A stretch of DNA of 64,000 nucleotides from NCBI GenBank assembly GCA_963971285.1, contig OZ020253.1, positions 16,442,528 to 16,506,527 of the forward strand, given 5' to 3'. Below the pieces are notes generated by a model. It did not search any database. It was not told the DNA's origin and saw nothing but the letters and a program-made list of their open reading frames with translations. The DNA comes from Astropecten irregularis. Its lineage: Eukaryota > Echinodermata > Asteroidea > Paxillosida > Astropectinidae. Shown here in pieces: positions 23,701 through 33,500 of this stretch. The first letter of the stretch is position 1, and every line of letters starts with the position of its first letter. A program made the translations under genes and the position numbers.

Positions 23701-25055
23701 GTTCCAGAAGATTGACTGGAAACGATTGCTGGCAAATTAATATTACTTCGCATGCCATTGCCAAAATATAAAACATCAGTTCAGCGCAAAAGTCACTCAC
23801 CAAGTTCCAAGAGCAATAATGGCACTCATGGCACGACTGATCCGTTTTAATTCACCACGGTTGTTGAATTCTCTGTAACTTGCACAACTTTCGTTCATTG
23901 TTTTGCGAACATGGTTACTGATTACAGGATTGGACGCAGCAGGACCTGGATTTGAAAACACTGACGCGGCCTGCCGATTGGACCACAGCGACGCCATGTT
24001 TGTTGACGTCATACACACTAGTTCCAACCGACTGATAGAGGGCGGTGCTGGCATTGAACAACAGGTGAGTATAAGGGCCTCTCTCAAAGCTCAATTCAGG
24101 CTCAGGCTCCGGCTCGGGCTACATTTCGTGTATTTTAAAATTACGGGTATAACAAAATAGAGACTTTTGGCTGCGGTTTGGAAGTAGATTCACAAGTGTG
24201 AAAAAGATAGCAGAGCTTCGGCTTCAATGAAAAATCACAACCTATATTTTCAGCATGTGCAGAGACGAAGCCGCAGCCGTGATCCGGTGCCGAGCTTTGA
24301 TGAAGCCCCCTCGGCTCAAGGTTGAGGCTCCGGCTCTGTCGTTCATAATGTTGCAAATTATAGGTTGGGGGTTTTTCATTGAAGCTGAAACTGTTTTCTT
24401 GTTCAAACCAGAGAATCTCAAGTGCTTTCAAACCGCAGCCAAAAGCCTCTACTTTGATACCCGTTATCTTAATGGATTCACGAAATGGAGCCTGAGCCTG
24501 AGCCACGGTTTTGTAAACCCCAAAATTGTGACGTGTAGCCATCAGTAGGCCTACTTGAATGACCGGTTGATGTGAGCAAAAATCCGCTGAAATTGAGAAA
24601 AACTTCTAATAACATGTTTATGAATTGGTTCATGACTGCAGGTGGGCGACATGGACTTCTATCCTAACGGAGGCCGTGAACAACCCGGTTGCAAGTGGTG
24701 GATGCTAGGCTGCAGTCACGCCAGATCCCATGCCTTCTTCATCCAGAGTGTACGAGATGACTGCCAGTACCCCTCCGTGCCCTGCCAGACCCTAGCTGAC
24801 TATCAAGCCGGTAGGTGCCGGTCATGCGGCCCCACAGGCTGCCCCTCCATGGGCTACGAGGCCGTCAACAACCAGCGGGAATCGGGAGGGAGCTTCTACC
24901 TAAAAACGATGCGTAAGAGCCCGTACTGCATCCCCAAGAAATACCGCTTACGAGACAAGTTTCTGAAGCAGGCTTCCCAAAATGACATCATCCATGTGCG
25001 TAAAGGAAATACATATAAGACGAGGAAGAATATTCGTAAGCTTAATCGTGGATGA
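20657..25055 (+). CDS. Secreted lipase of the pancreatic-lipase superfamily, complete, six exons
   Basis: A secreted acylglycerol or phospholipid lipase, 405 residues. Exons: 20657-20717, 20967-21053, 21704-21990, 22841-23072, 23928-24064, 24642-25055, joining in frame. A hydrophobic signal peptide ([11 protein letters not shown]) is followed by [14 protein letters not shown], the usual N-terminal lipase motif. FIIHGWG forms the oxyanion-hole strand. Ser202 sits in GYSLG, Asp225 in [11 protein letters not shown] and His294 in CSHARSH, so the catalytic triad is complete. The lid/loop region after His294 is cysteine-rich. The C-terminus ends in a basic tail and there is no PLAT (C2-like) domain, unlike true pancreatic lipase. 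That places it with short-form lipases such as the PLA1A or vitellogenin/insect lipase types. Substrate class cannot be decided from sequence alone. Confidence 0.94.
20967..21053 (+). CDS. Lipase exon 2: mature N-terminus
   Basis: The phase-1 entry completes Ala, then [17 protein letters not shown] and [10 protein letters not shown]. Acceptor TATAG and donor GTAGGT are both good. This segment is lineage-specific and is supported by frame continuity on both sides rather than by homology. Confidence 0.75.
21416..21656. mobile_element. GGGCCAATTT-ended MITE 47 bases upstream of lipase exon 3
   Basis: GGGCCAATTTCATGGAGC at the left and GTTAAATTGGCCC at the right, with TTGCTTAGCACAAAAATGTC inside. 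Confidence 0.8.
21704..21990 (+). CDS. Lipase exon 3: N-terminal core and oxyanion strand
   Basis: It encodes [21 protein letters not shown] and [15 protein letters not shown]. The HGWG glycine/tryptophan loop is the family oxyanion region. It ends exactly at a codon before GTAATT. Confidence 0.94.
22598..22681. repeat. GTTAGGAGGGC palindrome
   Basis: GTTAGGAGGGCGTTTCGATC at the left; GGATCGAAACG and CCCTCCTAAC at the right. Half copies lie at 2491-2533 and 61882-61923. Confidence 0.8.
22841..23072 (+). CDS. Lipase exon 4: nucleophile elbow GYSLG
   Basis: [16 protein letters not shown], then [17 protein letters not shown]. The nucleophile Ser202 is intact. The intron that follows carries nested MITEs starting about 20 bases after the donor. 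Confidence 0.96.
23090..23462. mobile_element. GGTCGATTTC-ended MITE, interrupted, in lipase intron 4
   Basis: 23090-23149 (AAACTCATCGTAACTTACTA) and 23387-23462 (ending GAGAAATCGACCC) match the intact copy at 58319-58467. The GGCTCA element occupies the middle. A third copy is at 39796-40022. Confidence 0.75.
23150..23386. mobile_element. GGCTCA-type foldback MITE in lipase intron 4
   Basis: GGGCGTTTACGAAACTGAGG at the left; AAGCCCAAGCCCAAG and TTTTGTAAAGGGCC at the right. It interrupts another MITE (23090-23462). Confidence 0.85.
23928..24064 (+). CDS. Lipase exon 5: catalytic aspartate
   Basis: [18 protein letters not shown], then [10 protein letters not shown]. The first Asp is the catalytic Asp225. 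The D..FVDVIHT block matches the family. A foldback MITE begins about nine bases past the donor GTGAGT. Confidence 0.95.
24073..24521. mobile_element. GGCTCA-type foldback MITE, near-complete palindrome, in lipase intron 5
   Basis: 449 bp. The outer GGCTCAGGCTC blocks and the inner TTTTGGCTGCGGTTTG/CAAACCGCAGCCAAAA blocks are inverted copies. It starts nine bases after the splice donor. Confidence 0.85.
24642..25055 (+). CDS. Lipase exon 6: catalytic histidine and C-terminus
   Basis: [17 protein letters not shown] is the family GH/GDVDFYPNGG block. [10 protein letters not shown] carries His294. Paired cysteines follow ([21 protein letters not shown]). The protein ends with a basic KYRLRDKF...KLNRG tail and TGA. 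Confidence 0.95.
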   Translation: MGDMDFYPNGGREQPGCKWWMLGCSHARSHAFFIQSVRDDCQYPSVPCQTLADYQAGRCRSCGPTGCPSMGYEAVNNQRESGGSFYLKTMRKSPYCIPKKYRLRDKFLKQASQNDIIHVRKGNTYKTRKNIRKLNRG

Positions 25056-25260
25056 GAGATTTTTCAACCTCTTCCAACATATTTTTTGCAGTTTATTTGC
25101 AAAATTGTAAAAAAAAAAAAAAAAAAACGAGTTCGGGTTACAATTACTTGGACTTACGCAAGGTTATTTATATGTCTTCTCAAAATCATATTGACTGCAT
25201 TAACTTTAAAAATAAAAATTATAAAAGTAATGGCTACAGTGGGAGGGCGCCTTTCCTTAT
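25056..25260 (+). other. Lipase 3' flank
   Basis: A run of A residues at about 25109-25127 and AATAAA at 25210-25215 are candidate 3'-end signals. A poly-G element starts just beyond. Confidence 0.4.
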
Positions 25261-25545
25261 GGCAGGCGCGGTTCTAGAGCCAATATGTTTGGGGGCTGAA
25301 TTTTTATCTTTTTTTTGGGGGGGGGCTAGAAGAGCCACCGTAGTGGGCTAGACTAGACCCTCCTTCTAACACTCGCTTCTGTTATCTCTTATTAGGAGTT
25401 AGCATGCATTTGTAACCTACCCAACACGTAGTCATGTAATCGGCGCGTAATAACTGAAAAGATCCAGTATTATTCAGGTTTTTTTTTTTTCAGTTGCATT
25501 TTTTTTGGGGGGGGGGGGGGTGCTAGACACAATTTTTGCCTGGCC
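25259..25545. mobile_element. Poly-G element copy
   Basis: GGCAGGCGCGGTTCTAGAGC, G runs, then TAACACTCGCTTCTGTTATC. It follows the lipase 3' end. Confidence 0.75.
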
Positions 25546-25767
25546 AATTCAGAGCCCAGCTTTATTGAAAAGAGGAGTATTAATATAGTCTGAACGCGTT
25601 GCTAAAGTACTGCAATTATTTCCTCTTTGAATTTCAAGGTTGAAAATAAAAAACTACCCAAAAAAATCACTTTCAAACAAGAGTTGCTGAAAGGTATACA
25701 CTGAATCAGGCCTATTTTTTCTGAATAGCGATTGATGATCACAACAAAATGACGAATCGACGTAAAA

Positions 25768-26040
25768 AATAATAATGCCGGTCCACTTGACAGACTTATT
25801 ATGATAACAATTCAAAATAAACCACACATGAAAACACGCCCAAATTGTTTCTCTGAGTTGCTCCGAACAAAAGCCTAAATATACACACAATTTGTCCTTT
25901 TCCAAAATAATAATGACGGTCCACGTAACAGACTTATTATGATAACAATTCAAAATAAAACACAAACGAAAACACGCCCAAATTATTTCTTCGAGTTGCT
26001 CCGAACAAAAGCCTAAATATACACAAAATCTGTACCTCCG
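25768..26040. repeat. Two 138-bp direct tandem copies
   Basis: TAATAATGCCGGTCCAC and TAATAATGACGGTCCAC start the two copies 138 bases apart. The copies are nearly identical through AAAGCCTAAATATACACA. Confidence 0.88.
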
Positions 26041-26660
26041 GTTGATGTTAATTATTCAAGCTTGACCGAGGCTTGAAAATCAAGGTTAGATGAATATTTA
26101 TAACTGAGTGTGTATTTAGGAATACAAACTGCTGACACGGTTGTTGGAATGGGTACAACAGAAAAAAAGGCCCAGCCTTTTGTCCTTAATTTTATTCACG
26201 ATAACTTTCATTTTGCAGGAAGGCAAAATGAATTACCACTGACTTTCAACGGCTAGCTTACCTAAGGCTCCATTTACAACAAAAAAATTGTTTAATTACT
26301 GGTATAATGAACTCAAATTAACTACAAGTACTTTATAATCACACGTGATGCATATTATTACGATTTACACGTGTAGCCCACAGGAAACCTGTATACAAGG
26401 ACAACTCTGCAAATGATTAATAATGCGTTTCAAATGAAGCAGTATGCCAACCATTCCTATTTTTGGAGGAATCATTCCTTTTTGGGTATAAATTTCTCAC
26501 TTTTTATAAGCTCTTGACAACAGATTCCGATTTTTGGCTTAAAAAACACATGTATTCCTATGTAGTTTGTTCTGTGATTCCTCTTTTTTAGCAGAAGTTG
26601 GCAGCTTTGAAAAATCTGACAGATAGGCTGTGTGACATTGCAGGTTGTCATATTAACTAT

Positions 26661-26883
26661 GGGCCTTTACGAAACCAGGCTTGATGCTAGGCTTGGGACT
26701 TACTCGTTACCGCCATTTGAGGCCCACAAAACGAAACGTAGGCATTTGGCCACATGACGAAGCGGAAGAAAGGCTCCAGCTTCGCCATGTATCTCAAGCC
26801 CTTCTATTAATTTAGGACACAAAATAGCTGTAGCAAAATCAATCCCAAGCCTAGACTCGAGCCTCATTTAGTAAAGGCCCTAT
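26661..26883. mobile_element. Foldback MITE with CTTTACGAAACC ends and a GACGAAGC core
   Basis: GGGCCTTTACGAAACCAGGC at the left, CATTTAGTAAAGGCCCT at the right. The core GGCCACATGACGAAGC and TCTCAAGCCCTTC recurs at 30070-30250 and 44920-45175, the latter inside reeler B intron 2. Confidence 0.75.
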
Positions 26884-27081
26884 AATCACTATGTATGTCA
26901 TGGTACTTGGCTTTCCTTTTTGAAGAAGAAATGCAAATTTATTATTCTTTGAAATCAAACCTTACCTAAAGGCTGTTTCATAATTTACATGATTTTTACA
27001 TCGGCTCTATACATTTTCACTATGAGATTGTTTTAAACCTTATTTTTGTGTTAATACAAAAACAATATCTAAATGTTCTGT

Positions 27082-27232
27082 GGCCGATTTCTCGAAGCAC
27101 TGACAATGATCTTATAAGTGTGAGATCAATCTCAATTGCTAAGCAAAGTGTGATGTCACAATACAAATCACTACGGTGATACTGACAGCTCATCTTAAGA
27201 TTAATCTTAGTGTTTGATGAAATCCAACCCTT
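27082..27232. mobile_element. GATTTC-ended foldback repeat
   Basis: Contains CTTAAGATTAATCTTAGTGT. The same element at 42151-42302 is its duplicate in unit B. A further inverted copy runs off the window at 63938-64000. Confidence 0.75.
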
Positions 27233-27513
27233 TTGCACTAAAAACATTATAAATCTTTAAATAACACGTTCTCTAGTAAACGTTTCATTGGTATTTGTTT
27301 ATATTATTGCGTAATGACCTAAATGTGCTATACCTGGATATTTCTTACAAAGTTTCTTAGATTATTAAAAGTAGAAAATTAAAAACTATAGTTGATGTTT
27401 GAGACATTTCTTAATTTATTTACTAAACAAAGTTTGCATTGTTATGTGAAGACTATAGAGTAATTTGATATTGCTCTATGGGGAAGACCGATCTGAGATC
27501 AGCAGTAACTGAG

Positions 27514-27590
27514 CTAGTACCACGGGGAGCCAGCCAGAAACAGAGTACCAACCACACCCAGTATTATGCTAACTGGAGACGCCACAGCAC
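27514..27590 (-). CDS. Reeler A exon 5: hydrophobic C-terminal tail
   Basis: GAVASPVSIILGVVGTLFLA, then GSPWY and TAG. Small residues followed by an uninterrupted hydrophobic stretch running nearly to the stop fit a GPI-attachment signal. The exon is conserved nearly base for base in copy B (26 codons, one clear substitution). Confidence 0.85.
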
Positions 27591-30500
27591 CTGTCATGAA
27601 ACACAAACATGTTTTGTTAGCATCGCAAACAGTGAGCATGGGTTTTTCTTTTACTTAAAAAATCAAACAGGACAGATTTTGGTCTCATGGCCTCGAGAGG
27701 CATAAATTTCACGGGAAATTTACTGCACACTTGAGGTAAGTGCTGAGCAAAATGGTCGCGAGAGATAGCTCTCGTGTGCGGCGGCCTTAAAGTTAATATC
27801 ATACTTTGGTTTTTGTCAAAGAAATACAGATTCATGGTCGAAAATATCAAGGAGGATATAATACAATAACAGTCATCTGTGAAAATTTCAGTCCCATACG
27901 GTACCCACTTTTTGAGAAAACAGTGGAAAACGGCCACAGTATTTCTTAAGTCTTTTCTGTTTCATTTTTTATCTTTAAAAGATCAAAATAAAATATTCTG
28001 AGGATAAATACAGCATTTCAGGCAGAAAAGTGCCAACGGTATGTTTCTATTATCACCATCTTTATAAGTTATAAGTTATAGGTAAATCTGTGAAGATTTC
28101 TGTTTTGGTATGTTACCAAAGTATGATAGCCTAGTACCTTTAAGGGTGTCCTACCAGGCTGTATTTAAGGAATTTTAGAGAATTGAAAAAACCTTTCAAT
28201 GGGTACGAAATGGATGACAGTTATTCATATTAATGGAAACATATACATGTATAAACCAATGCCCATTTGTTCGTAAGATACTGACCAAAAGCTCCTTTGG
28301 AAGGTGGTGTAGTTCTGCGTGGTCTGCCAGTTGGTGGTGGTTTGTTGCAGTCTGTACTGTTGGCACCCGTGAAATTGATCTGGGCAGACAAAACGCCAGT
28401 CCAGTACAACTCCTTGGGCCCCTTAACAATGGTTGCCCTATTGGGAGAATGGTAACGATGATCATTTTAAAATAGATAAGATTTACAAAACGTCTGCAAA
28501 GAAGGTTTAGTTTTGCCTACAGTGATTAAAGCGCTATATTAGGCCTAAAGGCTATACGCCGTGCTACTGCAGTACCGAACGTTTTACATTTTCGTGTTTG
28601 GTACGGCAATAGCATGGCGTTTAGCCCGAATTTGGCTCGGCAAGCTCTTTGGCTCGACAGGGTCTGTCGCACTAACGGTATTCGGTAGGGCTCGGCGTTT
28701 AGCGCAACTGTGCCTCGCTGCTGCTGCGCCATTGCTGCACTCCTTGATTTCAGTTCGGCACGGCAGTAGCACGGCGTATAGTCTTGGTCTAAGTTATGAT
28801 AATTTCGAGAACGTCTTCGTTGTTGGGGCGTCTCGGTGCATGTTGGGGAAGTGCATGTATTTATTATGGAAGCTTGGTGGCAGTAAACATTTTACAAAAT
28901 TACAATGACACACGGTAGCAAGCATCATGTGGTTTCTTTAAAGTTACTGTATAATACATGATTGGTTAAGGTCACAGGTCACCACTCACAGTATGTCTGA
29001 TGATCTGACCCAGCATGTACATGAAATGATAAACCTATGGAAATATGAGCTCAATCGGACACATGAGTCACGAGAAAATAATGAAAAACCAACTCAGTTT
29101 TTCTTTTGAAACACAAAGAAATAGTTTTGATCTTAAAATGTTTTCGGTCTTTGTTTTACTATAGTTTCTGGATAAATACACTATTTCAGGCTGAAATATT
29201 TAAACGGTATGTTTCTACCAGCACCATCTTCATACCCTGAAAGTTGTACGTAAATATGTGAGCATTTCTGTTTGGGTATAGGCCTATATGTTACCAATTC
29301 ATATATTAAACATTATTATTTTGTTTGTACGTACATGAAAGCGATGGGTCCTTCGTCGCATGGGGGCGCTCCCCAGGTTACTGTAGCAGCCGTGGCGTCT
29401 AACTCGTGGGACTGTGCCCATGCGTCCTGTGGGAAAAATACGTACAAAAGTTAGGTTACAATCATTGGCAGGACATGCATGGATGTAAATTTCTTAATTG
29501 TTATTTTGTTTTGAAGAAATAACTCAACAGGGCAGATACCCGTATGGCGTCAGAACAACCAGTGCTATTCAGATCTCATATTAACCCTTGAAAAGGACAA
29601 GTTTAGTGCTGCAACAAAAGGTCGCAAGAAGGCCCAACCGTTTAGGCCTACGTTATTTCAACAGAGAACAAAGCTTCAGAGAACAGAGCTTTAACTTCAA
29701 CGAAATACCACAGCCATTGAAAATTGAACAAAGAAAAATTCCCTGGAGGGGGATTCGAACCAACGACCTCCTGAACAAGGTACATGCGCTCTACCAACTG
29801 AGCCATCCAGCCCTACGTAGGCGGTGTCCTATGATACTTATAGCCAATCATCAAATAATCACATGGGAAACCGACTGATTTTAAAGTCATTGAAAAGTGA
29901 AGAAAGAAACATTTACTGGAGCGGGATTCGAACCGGCTGGATAGCTCAGTTGGTAGAGCGCCTGTACGGTATTCAGGAGGTCGTCGGTTCGAATCCCACT
30001 ACAGTAACATGTTTCTTTGTTCACAGAGCCAACAGCTTAATGGGTGAGAGACGAAGTAAAGGTTTGGAAAAGGCTCCTGTTGAGTCAAAGCTTGGGACTT
30101 ACTTCTCTACCGCCATTTGGGTCCCCTAAACGACTGAAGGGATTGGGCCACATGACGAAGCCGAAAGAAAGGCTTCAGCTTCACCATGTATCTCAAGCCC
30201 TTCATTTCATTTAGGACACAAAATGGCAGTAGCAAAATAAATCACACGCCCACTGATCTATACAAACTGGATAGGTCGCGGGTGCAGTGATTAGACGGCG
30301 AGCCGTGAAGTCACCAGCGGCCATGTAAGGATATTCAGCACAATACTCATTGCACTGCATGACTGCTTAGCAAGCAGTGCAGCAATTCTCTGTGTACGCC
30401 GGCTGCCGCGCCTGCCAATATATTATTGAATATCCCAAAATGGCTGCACGGATGCTTCACCTGCAGAGCTGCGCGACCTATCCAGTTTGTATAGATCAGT

Positions 30501-33500
30501 GCACACGCCTAGCCTCAACGCAAAATCCCTATAATGACAGGGAAAGTACCGGGTCGAATGTTGTTTTTTGGGATTGCAGAGTTTCCTATCTTCCTAACTT
30601 ACATCAGGTTTACTGCAGTTGAGTAACTTGGTGTTTTCTGGCGGATTGGAGAATCTACCAATGGCCTCGTTCCCGTTTTGGCCAGTTCCCCTACGGCGAG
30701 CCTGCATGAAAACACCCTCGATCTCAGAGGTTCCGTCGGAGGCTTCAACAGTCACTGTACAACAATAAAAATGTTCAATGATAAAAATTGTCGTTGTAAG
30801 TGCTGGTGTCCTTATAAATAGCTGTAATTTCAATGGAATCACGCTATTAGAATAATAACACCGTAGATGGTACAAACTGAGTACTAATAAGCCCTGACTG
30901 ACTTGAATATGCAAACGATTTGATTGAAATATGAAAGAAATACAGACTACTTAAAGGGTGGCTGCAGTGTTGTTTTTTTTCAGTCAGGTTATTTTATTGC
31001 CTTCATACAGAGAATATACTGAAAAATAATGAACGGCAAGTCTTATTTTGGTTTCAAACCAGCATTTGGTTTTCCTTTGAATGGCTTTGTAAAACGGGGG
31101 ATTTTCACGCATACTCATGTAGGGAACCAACAGCAAAAATATAATAAAAAAACATAAAAAGTGAAGAGGCAAACTTGACCTATGGTTTGGTAAAAAAAAT
31201 TACACCACCAGTTGAGTGAAAGGAACACTTTTGGCAAAATAAAACTCATTGAGGAGGAAAAAGTCTGTCAGAAAGCCTTTAAAGGGATTGCATACGTTTG
31301 GTAATTTGAGCCTACTGTTTCTTTCAAACCAATATAATTGTATATATATACCATAAAACTAACCTGTGCAAGTTTCAATTCAAAAGGTGGTAGCGTTTTT
31401 GAGATTTTGGCGACAAACTAGAGCGGTTATTTCACTCCAGAGAACAATTAGTCAATAGCTGAGAAGCGTTACGGCCATAACGCTTCTCAGATTCATTATT
31501 TTTGGAGATAAAAAGTGACATATTTTTCCATAACCGCGGTACTTCGAATTGAACGTTTCTCAATATGCATTATACTATCCAAAGCAGCTGTACTTCTCAC
31601 CAAGTAAGTTTTTATTGCCATAAATTTTCAGAGTCATTACCAAACGTATGCAATGCCTTTAAAACAACCGCAACTTTTTGTGCACAAATCAATTGGGTTA
31701 CTGCTCTCAGTTCCCCAGATGACATCACAGTTTTGCTCATAAATATGGAAATGCTAATTAGCATACAAACAAAAAATGTTTTTAACCCTGAATCAGTGTG
31801 AGGAAGTGGTTAAAATCACAGTCCCATGTACAGTTTTTTTTATTGACACATGTTCAAGCCATAATATTTCCATTGCAGAGACCCTTTAAAGATCGGGATA
31901 ATCATAAAGTAGTGGCGAGATTGCATACAATTTAACAATCATGAACAATAGTCGCGGGAAAGCCCTGTCATTCTTGGTTGTTTCTCACGTTTTGTAGTTA
32001 AGTTTAAAGGTTACCTGAAATCAAAACTCTTATGAAGTTAAATACATTTGTATTGTCATAAAACTCAACCTGTCTACCATTGTTTGTGCTAAAAAAAAGT
32101 TCGTAAAAAGGAGGTACTTTAGACTCATAATTTAGCACCCCACTTTTCACGATGAAAAACCTTGCTATACGTCACGCGTCACCGGCAGAACGCCACACAA
32201 TTTTCTATACAAGTCGCAAACTTGCCGACCCCGTTCAAATCGAAGAGCAAAATCTCACATACTATGTGCGTAAGCCAGGCGCGGTTCTTTTTTCAGTTAT
32301 TAAGCGCCAATGACATATGTGGGCCCCTAATAAGACATAGCAGAAGCGAGTGTTAGAAGAACCCAAAATATTGGGTCTTCTAGCCCCCCCCCCCCCCAAA
32401 AAAAAAATAATGGCTCTTCTAGCCCCCCAAAAATGTTGACTCTAGAACCGCGCCCTGCGTGAGCCAGCTGCTACTGTGATATAACCATAGAGTTATATTA
32501 GAAAACTAGAGGGCGCACCTCTGATTTGTCGCGTCACGAATTGAAGAATTGGCCGCCATTTTCTAAGTGGGCAAAAATGGGCATTCATGGGGTTATGTTT
32601 ACGTTTCGCGTTTGGCTGTGACGTGTGTTTGCATTATTGATATGCCCAAAAATTGCGCAGCCTTTGACTGCAGGAATCGGAGTAATAAGACCAACAACGT
32701 TTTATTTCATAAGTGAGTAGTACTGCTTAGTCTAACCTAAATATCATTAAATTTAGTCGATTTTTCATGGAGTAAGAAGGGGTTAACGTTACTTTAATAC
32801 AGTATTAAGTTAGGCCTATAAAAAGGCTATAGGAATTTGTGCTGCTATATTTTGTATGTTATTACTTAGTCGACTCTGGATCTGGATTTGGATCTGGATC
32901 TAGGTCTGGATGTTTACTTCGGCAAAGCTGGTTCCCGCATCATGTCAGAGGTTGAAATCATCCAGGTAACTTCAGGAAATGATCAAATAATGAAAGAAAC
33001 AGGTCAGATCATCCTTGAAAAGTTGCCACCAGCACCTTCCTCATAGTGTTGCCACTTTATGGACTACCGTATTTCATTCGTTGTAACTAATTCTTTTTTA
33101 AACTAACTTCTTTTTACAAATTTATTTTTACTAATTCCAGATGCAAAATTAAAGATAAGATACAAGATCCAAGTTTCAAGATCCAAGTTTCAAGATCCAA
33201 GTTTCAAGATCCAAGTTTCAAGATCCAAGTTTCAAGATCCAAGTTTCAAGATCCAAGTTTCAAGATCCAAGATCGACGTTTCAAGATGGAAGATTCTTCA
33301 GGGTTACCACCACCAACAAAATGGCCCTTTTCAGGACCACTAAATCATCCCAAAAGAGATTTATATTCAAGTCTGTTGATTACTGCCAAAAGATGAAATC
33401 CATTTTCTTTTTTTCAATTTCATTTTTTAGCACTCTCCTTCAAGAATACAGGTCCAGATTTCAGGAATGGCGACATGACTCAAGATTCATGATGCAAGAT

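Noticed and set aside
24141-24542. A 133-codon minus-strand frame
   Set aside because: It falls inside the GGCTCA foldback element in lipase intron 5 and is a repeat artefact.
28561-28908. A 115-codon plus-strand frame opposite reeler A intron 3
   Set aside because: GC-rich imperfect palindromic repeat (GTACGGCAATAGCATGGCG-like motifs) with open frames on both strands; no domain.
29942-30010. A real tRNA gene
   Set aside because: A and B boxes are good but the acceptor stem does not pair, and the flanks match the dispersed SINE family.
33167-33285. CRISPR-like array
   Set aside because: The 14-base units are directly joined with no spacers, and this is animal DNA.
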